A stretch of 64,000 bases of DNA from Candidatus Nanopelagicus limnes (GCF_002287885.2 NZ_CP016768.2:806001-870000); one strand, 5' to 3'. Positions 1 through 9,682 are shown, numbered from the stretch's first letter. Notes: generated by a model from the sequence alone, not told the origin. Program-made: numbers and translations.

Positions 1-1770
1 ACGGTGCAGTGGTGGGATAGCAGCAAATACTCTGCCCGCCTCAACCAATGGACGCATATAAGAATTAAAAAGTGTAAGGAGTAAGCAACGAATATGGGCG
101 CCATCAACATCAGCATCTGACATCAAAATAACTCGGCCATACCGGGCATCATTAATATCAAAGGATTTTCCACTGCCTGCGCCGATTACCTGAATGATTG
201 ATGCGCACTCATTATTTTCCAGCATCTGCGAAAGTGATGCCTTCTGAACATTTAATATCTTGCCGCGAATAGGCAAGATTGCTTGAAACTCTGAGTTTCT
301 AGCAGCTTTGGTAGTGCCCAGAGCGGAATCACCCTCAACAATAAATAACTCAGTTCTTGTTGGATCATCTGATCTGCAATCAGATAATTTGGTTGGCAAA
401 GATGAGCTCTCCAGTGCGTTCTTTCTGCGCTGCAAATCTTTATGTGCTCTAGCTGAAATTCTAGTTCTTGAAGCATTGGCAATTTTTTCTAGTATTAGGC
501 GACCAGTTGCCTTATCAATTCGCTTGGTCGTGTTGAAAAATGCCTTCATCTCATCGGCAACAACTTGCCCAACAATCTTGCTTGCTGCAGCTGTTCCTAA
601 TACTTCTTTAGTTTGTCCTTCAAACTGCGGTTCTGACATTCGAACTGTGACAACAGCAGTTAAACCTTCTTGCACATCATCTTTGATTACATCTGCTTCA
701 TTATTTTTTAAAGTCTTGGTGGCACGAAGTGCGTCATTAACAACTTTAGTGATTGCCTTTTCAAACCCAGCAACATGGGTACCACCCTTTGGTGTTGAAA
801 TAATGTTTACAAAGGATGCAACAGTTGCGTCATAACCATTGCCCCACTGCATTGCAATATCAACGCCCATCTCACGCTCTACCTCAGTTGGGGTCATATG
901 ACCCTTCTCGTCCAGTACTGGAACATTTTCTGTGTATGCACCAGTTCCAGAGATTCTAATTACTTCACCAACTGGATCATCAGGACGCAAGAAGGTGCAG
1001 AACTCAGATATGCCACCCTTATGGAAAAAAGTCTCAGTAGTTTTCGCCTTAGTTCTACTGTCATTAACAATTAAGGTTAAACCCGGAACTAGGTAGGAAG
1101 TTTGTCTGGCTCTGGCATAAATATCTTCAATTGCAAGCTCTGCTTCCTTTAAGAAAATTTGTTTATCAAACCACCACTTAATTCTGGTGCCAGTTACCTT
1201 GGCAGAAACCTTGCCAATTACCCGCAACCCTGATTTTTCAGTAAAGGATGCGTTAATTCCTTCACCTTCAAATATTCCAGCATGACCACGTTTAAAGGAC
1301 ATCCAATAAATTTTTCCATCGCGATCAACCTCAACATCAAGACGAGAGGCAAGGGCGTTAACAACGGAGGCGCCGACACCATGCAAGCCACCAGAGGCTG
1401 CATAAGATCCGCCACCAAATTTTCCACCAGCATGTAGTTTTGTCATTACAACTTCAACACCAGTTAATCCAGTCTTTGGTTCCTTATCAACTGGAATACC
1501 ACGACCATCATCATGCACTTCAACTGAACCATCTGCTTCTAAATTAATTTCGATTTTTTGGCAATGACCTGCTAATGCTTCATCAACTGCGTTATCAATA
1601 ATTTCCCAAAGGCAATGCATAAGACCACGTGAATCAGTGGTGCCGATATACATACCCGGGCGTTTGCGAACTGCATCTAATCCTTCAAGGACAGATAAAT
1701 CCTTGGCTGTGTAGCTGCTGATAATTGCAGCTGAGGTGCCATCATCAGTTTTTGCGCTTTTGGTTGCCAC
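1..1770 (-). CDS. Type IIA DNA topoisomerase subunit B (ParE/GyrB family), 3' part missing
   Basis: ATPase subunit of a type IIA topoisomerase, which with a GyrA/ParC partner passes one DNA duplex through another. Reading the minus strand gives the GHKL ATPase signature near the start (EIIDNAVDEAL, DDGRGIPVD, GGLHGVGASVVNAL), then the transducer domain and the TOPRIM motifs (VEGDSALG and DADVDGAHI). The coding frame runs off the left edge, so the C-terminal part is missing. The GTG at 1768-1770 is the best start; an in-frame GTG at 1798-1800 is an alternative, and neither has a clear ribosome binding site. Closeness to the primary sigma gene recalls the parE-hrdB neighbourhood of Streptomyces, so a ParE/ParY role is likely, but gyrase B cannot be excluded from sequence alone. 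Confidence 0.93.
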   Translation of the reverse strand, partial: MATKSAKTDDGTSAAIISSYTAKDLSVLEGLDAVRKRPGMYIGTTDSRGLMHCLWEIIDNAVDEALAGHCQKIEINLEADGSVEVHDDGRGIPVDKEPKTGLTGVEVVMTKLHAGGKFGGGSYAASGGLHGVGASVVNALASRLDVEVDRDGKIYWMSFKRGHAGIFEGEGINASFTEKSGLRVIGKVSAKVTGTRIKWWFDKQIFLKEAELAIEDIYARARQTSYLVPGLTLIVNDSRTKAKTTETFFHKGGISEFCTFLRPDDPVGEVIRISGTGAYTENVPVLDEKGHMTPTEVEREMGVDIAMQWGNGYDATVASFVNIISTPKGGTHVAGFEKAITKVVNDALRATKTLKNNEADVIKDDVQEGLTAVVTVRMSEPQFEGQTKEVLGTAAASKIVGQVVADEMKAFFNTTKRIDKATGRLILEKIANASRTRISARAHKDLQRRKNALESSSLPTKLSDCRSDDPTRTELFIVEGDSALGTTKAARNSEFQAILPIRGKILNVQKASLSQMLENNECASIIQVIGAGSGKSFDINDARYGRVILMSDADVDGAHIRCLLLTLFNSYMRPLVEAGRVFAAIPPLHR

Positions 1771-1984
1771 GGGTGAGAAGATTATCGGCGCTAATACCAC
1801 CTATTGATGATCCTCGCCGAGTAAGACCCATATTTATTGCTAATCGATATGAAAATGAGATATTTGCAACATATTCTCAGCATTTGAGCACAAAAAATTT
1901 ACTTAATTGAAACCAAATATCGAGCGGGGAATAAAGTATTCATGGTTTGATGTTCCCCTGATGACACAAGCAGATGGAGAGATG

Positions 1985-2200
1985 ATGAGTAGCCAGATCA
2001 CAATGGAGCAAACCCCATTGAACTCACTAGATAGGTGTGACCGTTGTGGTGCACAAGCCTATGTTCGTGCCATTTTAGTTTCAGGTGGTCAATTACTATT
2101 TTGTTCCCACCACGCAAAATCCTACGCTGAAGGTTTAAAGCCAGTTGCGGCCGTCATCCAAGATGAAACCCAAAAACTAGCTAATCAAGCAGCTAACTAA
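1985..2200 (+). CDS. DUF7455-type small zinc-ribbon-like protein
   Basis: A short soluble protein of about 71 residues. It carries a CDRCGAQAYV motif followed by an FCSHHAK motif, giving a CxxC plus CxxH pattern that could bind a metal. This resembles the DUF7455 family found widely in actinobacteria near the primary sigma factor; no function is known. In-frame ATGs exist at 1961, 1982 and 1985. GGAGAG at 1976-1981 lies just upstream of the last pair, so I prefer 1985. It is oriented away from the topoisomerase gene and converges on the CDGSH gene with almost no gap. Confidence 0.72.
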   Translation: MSSQITMEQTPLNSLDRCDRCGAQAYVRAILVSGGQLLFCSHHAKSYAEGLKPVAAVIQDETQKLANQAAN

Positions 2201-2201
2201 C

Positions 2202-2393
2202 TTATTCTGCAACAAACCCAGCGTCGCGGTGGCTACCATCGCAAAATGGCTTCTCCTTGGAGTGACCACATCGGCAAAGTGAAAAATCTGTTTTAGTTTC
2301 AAGAACTTTTCCATCGGCATCAACAAAATCAACCTCGCCAGTTACCCGAATTGATCCATTTTTCTTAATCTGCATTTTTGTTTTATCGCTCAT
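2202..2393 (-). CDS. CDGSH iron-sulfur domain protein
   Basis: A 63-residue protein whose C-terminal half matches the CDGSH signature: C40-x-C42, then PFCDGSH with C51 and H55. In this family the three cysteines and one histidine bind a redox-active 2Fe-2S cluster. The N-terminal half (VTGEVDFVDADGKV) is the usual short beta strand segment that precedes the cluster. The cellular role of bacterial stand-alone versions is not settled. It lies 16 nt upstream of the sigma factor gene's stop codon on the same strand and may be its downstream... partner only in position, since it follows that gene in the direction of transcription. Confidence 0.85.
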   Translation of the reverse strand: MSDKTKMQIKKNGSIRVTGEVDFVDADGKVLETKTDFSLCRCGHSKEKPFCDGSHRDAGFVAE

Positions 2394-2409
2394 AGTTTTA
2401 ATCCAATTC

Positions 2410-3981
2410 TTAATCTAGGTAATCGCGTAGTACTTGAGATCGGGAAGGATGACGCAGTTTAGACATTGTCTTAGATTCAATCTGGCGAATACGCTCACGA
2501 GTAACCCCGTAAACCTTGCCAATTTCATCTAAGGTTTTTGGTTGACCATCAGTTAATCCAAATCGCATTGCTACTACCCCAGCCTCGCGCTCAGATAATG
2601 TATCTAGCACTGAGTGAAGTTGCTCTTGTAATAAGGTGAATGAAACCGCATCAGCTGGAACGATTGCCTCAGAGTCTTCAATTAAATCACCAAACTCAGA
2701 ATCGCCTTCCTCACCAAGTGGGGTGTGAAGTGAGATTGGCTCACGGCCATACTTTTGTACCTCAACAACCTTTTCAGGTGTCATATCTAATTCTTTTGCT
2801 AACTCTTCAGGTGTTGGTTCTCTTCCTAAATCCTGCAACATCTGGCGCTGAACTCTGGCTAATTTATTAATAACCTCAACCATGTGTACTGGAATACGAA
2901 TTGTTCTTGCCTGATCTGCCATCGCTCTAGTGATCGCCTGGCGAATCCACCAAGTTGCATAGGTTGAGAACTTGTAACCCTTTGTGTAATCAAACTTCTC
3001 AACGGCTCGAATCAAACCTAAGTTTCCTTCTTGAATTAGATCTAGGAACAACATACCTCGACCGGTGTAACGCTTGGCAAGGGAAACCACTAACCGAAGG
3101 TTTGCCTCAAGTAGATGGTTCTTATCTCGGCGGCCATTAATAACTATTTGTTGCAGCTCCCGCTTTACCTTCTTATCCATCTTCTTATCTTTAGCAATCC
3201 GCTCTTCAGCGAATAAACCAGCCTCAACAGATTGAGCAAGGGATACTTCAAGTTCAGCGTTAAGAAGAGGAACTCGGCCAATTAACTTCAAATAATCCTT
3301 AACTGGATCAGCGGTTGCTCCAGCTGTTAAAACAGTCTGTACTGGTGCGTCATCCTCTTCAGAATCTTTAAGTACAAATGAGTTCTGCTCATTTTGTGAC
3401 TCTTCGGCAACATTTACAACTCTAATTTCAGAGGCACCCTCCTCCGCTGGCGCATCTTCTTTATCATCGATTAAGCTTTCAAGATCTTCTATCTCAACCT
3501 CTTCTAACTCAACCTCTTCGCCATCAATCTTTACCTTCTCAACTTTGCCGCCCTTTGCAGCAGGTGCTGCCTTTGGAGCAGGAGGCGCCACGAGTTCTAA
3601 CTCAGTTTTCTTTAACATTCTAAATGGTGAAAGTCCAAGCTTTCGAAGTTTTTCAACCTGCTTAGGAACTGATTCCTCTAACTCACGAGCAATTAAAACT
3701 AAATCTTGATCAGCCTTTTTTACAATGCGATGAATGTTAGAAATACCACGGCTATCTAGCTCAGCTAAAACAGATTTTTGCTGAATTACTAACTCTTTAA
3801 CCTTTAATATTTGAGAAACATCTTTGGCGTCTAATACTGCCTTTTGCGGAATTTTTATCGGCTTCTTTGCAGCCTTTACCTTTTTTGCAACAACTTTTTT
3901 CGCTGAACTCTTTTTTGCAGCAGGTTTACTCTTGCTCTTTCCTGCTTTACCGCCTTTTTTGGGCGCACGAGTTACAGCCAC
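2410..3981 (-). CDS. Primary RNA polymerase sigma factor (HrdB/SigA type)
   Basis: Housekeeping sigma-70 factor that directs RNA polymerase to most promoters. The 523 residues begin with a Lys/Ala-rich tail (about 1-45) typical of actinobacterial HrdB/SigA, then an acidic linker (about 170-220). The conserved core starts near [16 protein letters not shown] (region 1.2), with region 2 including [16 protein letters not shown] and region 4.2 ending in [18 protein letters not shown]. The start is a GTG at 3979-3981 with AAAGGATG just upstream. It sits in a minus-strand run with the CDGSH gene; its 5' leader spans about 100 nt to metX's stop. Confidence 0.97.
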   Translation of the reverse strand: MAVTRAPKKGGKAGKSKSKPAAKKSSAKKVVAKKVKAAKKPIKIPQKAVLDAKDVSQILKVKELVIQQKSVLAELDSRGISNIHRIVKKADQDLVLIARELEESVPKQVEKLRKLGLSPFRMLKKTELELVAPPAPKAAPAAKGGKVEKVKIDGEEVELEEVEIEDLESLIDDKEDAPAEEGASEIRVVNVAEESQNEQNSFVLKDSEEDDAPVQTVLTAGATADPVKDYLKLIGRVPLLNAELEVSLAQSVEAGLFAEERIAKDKKMDKKVKRELQQIVINGRRDKNHLLEANLRLVVSLAKRYTGRGMLFLDLIQEGNLGLIRAVEKFDYTKGYKFSTYATWWIRQAITRAMADQARTIRIPVHMVEVINKLARVQRQMLQDLGREPTPEELAKELDMTPEKVVEVQKYGREPISLHTPLGEEGDSEFGDLIEDSEAIVPADAVSFTLLQEQLHSVLDTLSEREAGVVAMRFGLTDGQPKTLDEIGKVYGVTRERIRQIESKTMSKLRHPSRSQVLRDYLD

Positions 3982-4090
3982 AATTCATCCTTTGTTTTTA
4001 GGTCTTTAACTTTTTGCGATTTCTTTAAACCGCTTCGACCCTTGGCTATATTATAAATTGTCCACAGCCCTAAATGCACATCCATTTTGG

Positions 4091-5188
4091 CTAATTTGAG
4101 ATTTTTTGAAGTTTAAGCGCATTTTGGATGATCTGCCCCACAGATTCCACCTCAATTAAGAAGCCATCATGACCAAATGGGGATGAAATCAGGTGAAGGC
4201 TAGCTTGGCTTGGGGCGAGCTCGGCAATCTCCTGCTGCAATCTAGGTGGGAATAATCGATCAGTATCAATTGAAACCACATGGATTGGTACTTTGATGGT
4301 GGCAAGTGCGGCCGCTACTCCACCACGATCTCTACCAACATCATGGGAGTTCATCGCCTCTGTTAATGCAATATAGGTATTGGCATCAAATCTTTTTGCC
4401 AACTTCTGTGCTTGATGATCTAGGTAGGACTCAACTGCATATCTTCCAGTTTCATCCCCCTGTAACTCACGGCCAAATCGCACATCCATCTCAGATTCTG
4501 TTCGATAGGTTAAATGCGCAATTCTTCTTGCAATTCCCATTCCCTCAATTGGACCAACACTTTGTTCATAGTAATCACCATTATTAAAATTTGGATCACT
4601 CTTTATTGCTCGAATCTGAATTGAGGCTGCGCCAATTTGATCCCCAGTTGCAACAGCAGATGAACCAATAGTGCAGATCGCCCCAACTAACTCTGGATAA
4701 TCTATTGCCCACTCCAAACTGCGCATGCCACCTAAGGATGGGCCAACTGCTAATTGATATTTCTTAACACCAATCTTTTTAGTAAAGGCAAGCTCAGCTT
4801 GGACCATATCTCTAATTGTTATTACTGGAAATCTTGAGCCCCACCTTTTGCCATCCGGTGCTAACGAGGATGGACCAGTTGAACCTTGGCAGCCACCAAT
4901 TACATTTGGGCAAACTATGAAGTATTTATCAGTATCAAATGGCAAACCTGTGCCAACCATCTGTGGCCACCAACCATTAACATCGGCCCAGCCAGTTAAC
5001 GCATGGTTCACCAAAATTGCATTATCTCCTGATGAATTTAATTCACCCCAGCTTTGATAAGCAATTACTACATCAGGCAATACCTCACCAGATTCCAGAG
5101 TTAAATCACCAATATTTAAGAATTGGCGGTCCCCCGGGTCATGACTTTCAAGCCACGCCCCGGTAACTGCTGGATTTACTTCACTCAT
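4091..5188 (-). CDS. metX: Homoserine O-acetyltransferase
   Basis: Acetylates L-homoserine with acetyl-CoA, the first committed step of methionine synthesis by the direct sulfhydrylation route. It has the alpha/beta-hydrolase fold features of the MetX family: the nucleophile elbow GPSLGGMRSLEW, an aspartate in SIDTDRLFPP and the catalytic histidine in FGHDGFLIE. At 365 residues it is normal length. It follows metY with only 3 nt between genes, so both belong to one transcript controlled by the upstream SAM-IV riboswitch. The protein could in principle use succinyl-CoA; the sequence alone does not settle acyl-donor choice, although pairing with an O-acetylhomoserine-type lyase favours acetyl. 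Confidence 0.93.
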   Translation of the reverse strand: MSEVNPAVTGAWLESHDPGDRQFLNIGDLTLESGEVLPDVVIAYQSWGELNSSGDNAILVNHALTGWADVNGWWPQMVGTGLPFDTDKYFIVCPNVIGGCQGSTGPSSLAPDGKRWGSRFPVITIRDMVQAELAFTKKIGVKKYQLAVGPSLGGMRSLEWAIDYPELVGAICTIGSSAVATGDQIGAASIQIRAIKSDPNFNNGDYYEQSVGPIEGMGIARRIAHLTYRTESEMDVRFGRELQGDETGRYAVESYLDHQAQKLAKRFDANTYIALTEAMNSHDVGRDRGGVAAALATIKVPIHVVSIDTDRLFPPRLQQEIAELAPSQASLHLISSPFGHDGFLIEVESVGQIIQNALKLQKISN

Positions 5189-5191
5189 TAT

Positions 5192-6496
5192 TTACTTAGC
5201 AGCTGCAAATGCTTTTTCAAGATCGGCTTGAATATCTTTGATATTTTCAATACCAACAGATAAACGAACCAAACCTGGGGTAACACCAGCAGTTAATTGC
5301 TCAGCAGGTGATAATTGTGAGTGAGTGGTAGATGCTGGGTGAATTGCCAAGCTTCTAACATCTCCAATGTTTGCCACATGTGAGTGCAGATTTAGCGCTT
5401 CAATAAACTTCTTACCAGATTCAATTCCGCCCTTAATTTCAAAAGAGAGAACTGAACCACTTCCCTTTGGCGAATACTTCGTCGCTAACTTATTCCACTT
5501 TGAACTAGTCAGGGATGCGTAGTTAACCGATGAGACCTGTGGGTGTTTTTCTAAAAATGCTGCAACCGCTTTAGCATTTTCAACATGGCGCTCAATACGT
5601 AGGGATAATGTTTCAAGTCCTTGGGCAAGTAACCAAGCATTAAATGGTGATACTGCAGCGCCAATATCGCGAAGCAGTGTCAATCTAATCTTGAAGATGT
5701 AGGAAAGATTTGCCCCAAAGGCTGAGCCAACGCCAAGTGCTTGGGCGTAGATGATTCCATTATAGGAAGGATCTGGTTGATTAAAGTTTTTAAACTTCTC
5801 TGGATATTTGGCGTAATCAAACTTGCCAGAGTCAACGATGGCGCCAACGACTGCGTTTCCATGGCCAGATAAGAACTTAGTTGCGGAGTGAACTACAACA
5901 TCTGCGCCCCACTCAATTGGTCTAATCAAGTATGGCGTAGCCACAGTGTTATCAACAATTAATGGCACATTATTTTCATGGGCAATCTTTGCCACCGTTT
6001 CAATATCCAAAAGATCATTTTTTGGATTAGCAATAGTTTCACCAAAAAAGGCCTTGGTATTTGGCTTAACCGCTTTGCGCCAGCTTTCAGGGTCATCAGG
6101 GTTATCAACAAAGGTAACTTCGATGCCAAATTTAGGCAAGGTGTAGTGGAAGAGATTATAAGTTCCACCATAAAGGGATGGGGATGAAACGATGTGATCG
6201 CCCGCCTCTGCAACATTTAAAACTGCAAAGGTTGTAGCAGCAGAGCCAGATGCAAGTAGAAGTGCAGCAACGCCGCCTTCTAGAGCAGCAATTCTTTGCT
6301 CCACCGTGTCTTGAGTTGGATTCATGATGCGGGTGTAGATATTTCCAAGCTCTGCTAATCCAAATAGATCAGCTGCATGTTTGGTATCGCGGAATTGATA
6401 TGCAGTTGTTTGATATAACGGCAGTGCGCGAGCGCCCGTAGTTGGATCAGCAACTTGACCAGCGTGAATTTGTTGAGTTTCAAATGAATATGACAA
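5192..6496 (-). CDS. metY: O-acetylhomoserine sulfhydrylase
   Basis: PLP enzyme that makes homocysteine from O-acetylhomoserine and sulfide. The 434 residues show the Cys/Met metabolism family pattern, with the PLP-binding lysine in VVHSATKFLSGHGN and the C-terminal LVRLSVGIE motif. No ATG fits the conserved N terminus (SYSFETQQIHAG), and the in-frame start is TTG at 6494-6496, preceded by AAGGAGGA (6501-6508) at good spacing. An ATG two bases upstream is out of frame. It is the first gene of the metYX transcript, about 60 nt downstream of the riboswitch aptamer. Confidence 0.94.
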   Translation of the reverse strand: MSYSFETQQIHAGQVADPTTGARALPLYQTTAYQFRDTKHAADLFGLAELGNIYTRIMNPTQDTVEQRIAALEGGVAALLLASGSAATTFAVLNVAEAGDHIVSSPSLYGGTYNLFHYTLPKFGIEVTFVDNPDDPESWRKAVKPNTKAFFGETIANPKNDLLDIETVAKIAHENNVPLIVDNTVATPYLIRPIEWGADVVVHSATKFLSGHGNAVVGAIVDSGKFDYAKYPEKFKNFNQPDPSYNGIIYAQALGVGSAFGANLSYIFKIRLTLLRDIGAAVSPFNAWLLAQGLETLSLRIERHVENAKAVAAFLEKHPQVSSVNYASLTSSKWNKLATKYSPKGSGSVLSFEIKGGIESGKKFIEALNLHSHVANIGDVRSLAIHPASTTHSQLSPAEQLTAGVTPGLVRLSVGIENIKDIQADLEKAFAAAK

Positions 6497-6524
6497 AGCA
6501 TCCTCCTTATAGAAAAAAGGGGGT

Positions 6525-6552
6525 TGAAAAAAATAATTAGGGTTATCCCCTA
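6525..6552 (-). terminator. Short hairpin plus U-tract, likely expression platform of the metY riboswitch
   Basis: On the minus strand a small stem, TAGGG pairing with CCCTA around a five-base loop (6538-6552), is followed by a run of T residues (6525-6536). It lies between the SAM-IV aptamer and the metY ribosome binding site. This is the expected place for a transcription terminator whose formation responds to SAM. The stem is only five pairs, so it may be weak. Confidence 0.5.
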
Positions 6553-6554
6553 AA

Positions 6555-6682
6555 TTCTTTTAGCGACCCACACTTGCCGATGGCACCTTGCTATCGACCT
6601 GGTCTTCACCCGGAGCACCCCACCGTGGTGGAGGGTTGCCGCTTAGTTAGCCGGGGCTATGAACTAAGACTCATGACCTATG
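6555..6682 (-). promoter_or_regulatory. SAM-IV riboswitch upstream of metYX
   Basis: Read on the minus strand this region contains, in order, GGTCATGAGTC, CCCCGGCTAACTAAGCGGC, GGCAACCCTCC, GGTGGGGTGCTCCGGGTG and AAGACCAGGTCG. These match the conserved blocks of the SAM-IV class known from actinobacteria upstream of sulfur-metabolism genes. GGTCNN at the 5' side can close with GACC on the 3' side to form the P1 stem. It lies between ald and metY, both transcribed leftward, and should repress metYX when S-adenosylmethionine is plentiful. SAM-I shares the core, but the arrangement with the 3' pseudoknot partner favours SAM-IV. Confidence 0.85.
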
Positions 6683-6692
6683 GGAAAAAATA

Positions 6693-7775
6693 CTAGAGAT
6701 TGTGCGCCTTTGCAACCGCCTCATACATAATCTTTCCTTCGTGCACATTTAGTCCCTTAGCCAAGTTGGCATCATCGGTGAGCGCCTTTTCCCAGCCCTT
6801 ATTAGCCAGGGCTAAGCCATACCCAATTGTGGCGTTGGCGAGAGCGTAGGTGGAGGTGGCAGGAACTGCCCCTGGCATATTTGCCACACAATAAAAAATT
6901 GCATCATGGACCTTATAGGTTGGATCTTGATGAGTCGTCGCCTTTGAATCCTCAAAGCAGCCGCCTTGATCAATTGCCACATCTACTAATACTGCTCCCG
7001 GCTTCATCTTTTTAACCAAAGCATTACTTACTAACTTTGGCGCTTTGGCGCCATGAACTAATACTGCGCCAATTACTAAATCAGCTTGGCTTACCTCTTT
7101 TTCAATCTCATAACCACTAGAAGCTAATGTCTTAACATTGCCAGCAAAAATCTGATCAATTTGAGCAAGACGTTTTAAATCTAAATCCATAATTGTTACA
7201 TCAGCTCTCATGCCATGGGCAATAGTTGCAGCAGCAACGCCAACAACTCCGCCGCCAATTACAACTACCTTTCCTGGGCGCACTCCTGGAACTCCGCCAA
7301 GTAATACGCCAGCTCCACCCTTACTTGCTTCAAGGGCGGAAGCTCCAACTTGAATACTCATTCGCCCTGCTACCTCACTCATTGGTGCTAGCAAAGGAAG
7401 CGCGCCATCAACTTCAACAGTCTCATATGCAATTGCAGTTGTTCCCGATTTCATTACCGCCTCGGTGCATGCTTTATTAGCAGCAAGGTGCAGATATGTA
7501 TAAAGGATCTGACCTTTGCGCATTCGCTTGTACTCAACCTCAATTGGCTCTTTTACCTTTTGAATTAAATCAGCCTTTTGCCAAACCTCATCAGCGCTAT
7601 CAATTATTTGTGCTCCCGCTTTGATGTAATCCTCATTTGATATGCCAGAGCCAAGACCAGCATTTTTCTCAACAAGTACTTGATGTCCGGCGCTTACATA
7701 TGCGTGCACACCAGAGGGGGTTGCTGAAACCCTGAACTCATTATTTTTAATCTCTTTTGGAATACCAATAATCAC
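6693..7775 (-). CDS. ald: Alanine dehydrogenase
   Basis: NAD-dependent enzyme interconverting L-alanine with pyruvate and ammonia. The 360 residues begin MIIGIPKEIKNNEFRVS, as in the family; K75 and H96 occupy the positions of the catalytic lysine and histidine of characterised Ald proteins. The Rossmann motif GGGVVG is at 174-179. The start is a GTG at 7773-7775 with little sign of a ribosome binding site. Downstream lies the SAM-IV aptamer, so read-through from ald could enter the riboswitch region. Confidence 0.95.
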   Translation of the reverse strand: MIIGIPKEIKNNEFRVSATPSGVHAYVSAGHQVLVEKNAGLGSGISNEDYIKAGAQIIDSADEVWQKADLIQKVKEPIEVEYKRMRKGQILYTYLHLAANKACTEAVMKSGTTAIAYETVEVDGALPLLAPMSEVAGRMSIQVGASALEASKGGAGVLLGGVPGVRPGKVVVIGGGVVGVAAATIAHGMRADVTIMDLDLKRLAQIDQIFAGNVKTLASSGYEIEKEVSQADLVIGAVLVHGAKAPKLVSNALVKKMKPGAVLVDVAIDQGGCFEDSKATTHQDPTYKVHDAIFYCVANMPGAVPATSTYALANATIGYGLALANKGWEKALTDDANLAKGLNVHEGKIMYEAVAKAHNL

Positions 7776-7813
7776 AAAATTTGCCCGATCTACTAAACCA
7801 CCCTGTTTAGTAA

Positions 7814-8329
7814 TTAAATACTACTCCCAAAAAGAGATGCACAAATCTTGGGGTGAAGTTGGGCTCGCATCGCAGCAAAGGAGTCTGGCGGCCAATTAGC
7901 GAAAAATACCCGCCGCAGCAGGATTGCTAGTGGATAGGTTAGATCATCTGCAAATGCTTTATCTAAAGCTATCTGCGCTAAATCTGCTTCCCCAGATTCA
8001 TAAGCTGTGGCAGAAAATAAACAAGCAACTGGTGCGATAAAACCAACGGGGGCTAAGTTCATTAGCCAGTGCCAGAGATTAAATTGTTGATCCATATTTT
8101 CTGATGTGCTCAAACCCATCGCATAATCTCTAACCTGCAAATCCTTAAGCCGAATTAAGACAAGTGCGATTAATTCAAAATCTTGCTCATGGGATGAAAG
8201 GGTGAAAGCATCCACCAACTGATTTACCGCTATAGCGCCTAATCGTTGCTGCTTTAATACATCATCTGCTTCATAATTTATTTCACTTACCTTATTTAAT
8301 TCTTCATCTAGTAATAGGTTATTTGTCAT
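7814..8329 (-). CDS. DUF4192 family protein
   Basis: A 171-residue soluble protein resembling the actinobacterial DUF4192 family. The recognisable part runs from about residue 65: a conserved segment on reading outward from LVRLKDLQVRD-like sequence, then a W-rich patch, then APVACLFSATAYESGEADLAQIALDKAF split over adjacent helices. The region near DKAFADDLTYPLAILLRR matches the family's typical LDRALADDPGY signature. Family members are usually about 300 residues or more, so this copy is short at the N terminus. Function is unknown. Confidence 0.68.
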   Translation of the reverse strand: MTNNLLLDEELNKVSEINYEADDVLKQQRLGAIAVNQLVDAFTLSSHEQDFELIALVLIRLKDLQVRDYAMGLSTSENMDQQFNLWHWLMNLAPVGFIAPVACLFSATAYESGEADLAQIALDKAFADDLTYPLAILLRRVFFANWPPDSFAAMRAQLHPKICASLFGSSI

Positions 8330-8394
8330 TTGATTAGCCTTGCAAAAAGTGTGAAGAGATTTCTCACCTGACTATAAAACTGTGGATAGCTGCT

Positions 8395-9117
8395 TTATTT
8401 AGTAAATCTGCCCACCGCATTAATAACTGAAATATCTCTAGTAATACTTTGAGTAATCCCATTGCCACTGATCGCAGTAGTTACACCATTTACCGACCAG
8501 GTGCCCCGCCAGGTGATCTTTAAATTAACTGGGTAATTATCATTTGATTTATAGGTGTGAGTGATTAAGCCAAGTGGGTAGGCCCCTCCCTGCATCGTGG
8601 TGGTAATAAATTTGCCATCCCCAAAACTCCAGGTAAAGGTTGAATGTAGATTTACATAAACAATTAGATCAAGAATTGGAACTACCGCTTGAAAATGTTG
8701 CGGTGTTTTAGTCCAAAAGTAAACCGGCATATTAACTAGCGCATCTTGATCTGGTTGAAAATTAACATCACCAATTGGTAGAAGTTTGATTAGTCGATCA
8801 GATAAGGAGGCAGTAGCGGCCTTTTTAACTGGCGCCAGCTTTGGTTTTGGTTTTAGCACCACCTTTTTAACAATTGGTTTACTAACTGGTTTTGGAGTGA
8901 TCTTCTTACTCACCACCGGCTTTGGTTTTACCACCGTCTTCTTACTTGGCGCAGCAGTTGGCTTCACCCCATTTTTAGCAGCGGTAATTATTAATTGATT
9001 ATCTTGGGTAAAAACATCAACACAGGTCTTGTCCAGGCATTGATTATCAGCTGCTGCCATGGTGGCAGGAAGAAGAGTTAAGAGGATCAGAATTACTTGG
9101 TATCGCTTAATAACCAC
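8395..9117 (-). CDS. Secreted PKD-like domain protein with Lys/Pro-rich linker
   Basis: A probable exported protein of 240 residues. It has an N-terminal signal sequence (hydrophobic stretch about 8-22, ending near AAADNQC), a long Lys/Pro/Val-rich linker of imperfect repeats (about 50-100, e.g. KPKPVVSKKITPKPV), and a C-terminal domain with the FTWSFGDGK motif typical of PKD-type beta sandwiches. Linkers of this kind often span the cell wall. Its start overlaps the end of the upstream lipoprotein gene by 25 nt, so the two are probably co-expressed. No enzymatic motif is visible. Confidence 0.7.
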   Translation of the reverse strand: MVIKRYQVILILLTLLPATMAAADNQCLDKTCVDVFTQDNQLIITAAKNGVKPTAAPSKKTVVKPKPVVSKKITPKPVSKPIVKKVVLKPKPKLAPVKKAATASLSDRLIKLLPIGDVNFQPDQDALVNMPVYFWTKTPQHFQAVVPILDLIVYVNLHSTFTWSFGDGKFITTTMQGGAYPLGLITHTYKSNDNYPVNLKITWRGTWSVNGVTTAISGNGITQSITRDISVINAVGRFTK

Positions 9118-9614
9118 ACTCCATCTACTCGTTTAACGATGAAGGTATTTTTTATTGTGGAGGCACTCCAAAGAATTGATTGATGATTCACCTTATCTAT
9201 CTTTCTAATATCACTTCGATCAACAACAACTAAAAAGCTTTTTTGATTAGTCCCATCTTTTTGCAACTTAATACTTTTTAGTTGATATTTGCCACCGATT
9301 AATGAGGCTGATTTAAATAAACTTTCTAGCCGGTTAGCAATCGCAAGGCAGCCACAGCTTTCGATCGCAGTTGATCTTAGGTATAAAAACTCACCAGTTA
9401 GCGCCAGATTTAGCCCATCAACATAATTAATTATTGGCTCAAGTGAGGCAGGTAATACATCTGGTAGGTACTGCTCATTACCTTCTTCAATTGGCGCGTA
9501 TCCCGCACTTTCTGACTCCACACCATTTGGTGCTAACGCCCCTTGCGCCCGGGCGCAACTAGTTAGTAAAAGTGGGAGAAGTGAAATGATCATTAATTTT
9601 TTAATCTTTAACAT
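9093..9614 (-). CDS. Putative lipoprotein, DUF6318-like
   Basis: A 173-residue protein with a lipoprotein signal: a Lys-rich start, a hydrophobic core (SLLPLLLTSCA) and a lipobox cysteine at about residue 19. The mature part contains a C-G-C motif (IESCGCLAIANRL) followed by a GGKYQLKSIKL segment, which resembles the DUF6318 lipoproteins of actinobacteria. No function is established. It is the upstream gene of a two-gene unit with the PKD-like protein. Confidence 0.65.
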   Translation of the reverse strand: MLKIKKLMIISLLPLLLTSCARAQGALAPNGVESESAGYAPIEEGNEQYLPDVLPASLEPIINYVDGLNLALTGEFLYLRSTAIESCGCLAIANRLESLFKSASLIGGKYQLKSIKLQKDGTNQKSFLVVVDRSDIRKIDKVNHQSILWSASTIKNTFIVKRVDGVWLLSDTK

Positions 9615-9682
9615 TGGCTAAAGATAGGTATTTATCACTTGCCTCTGCTTGAAAAAAACTGTTGGCTGTGAATTAAGTAATT

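Noticed and set aside
308-835. 175-codon open frame on the plus strand
   Set aside because: It is antisense to the topoisomerase gene, which has strong protein motifs; the product has no recognisable features.
1725-1910. 61-codon plus-strand open frame
   Set aside because: It overlaps the 5' end of the topoisomerase gene and lacks a ribosome binding site and any familiar pattern.
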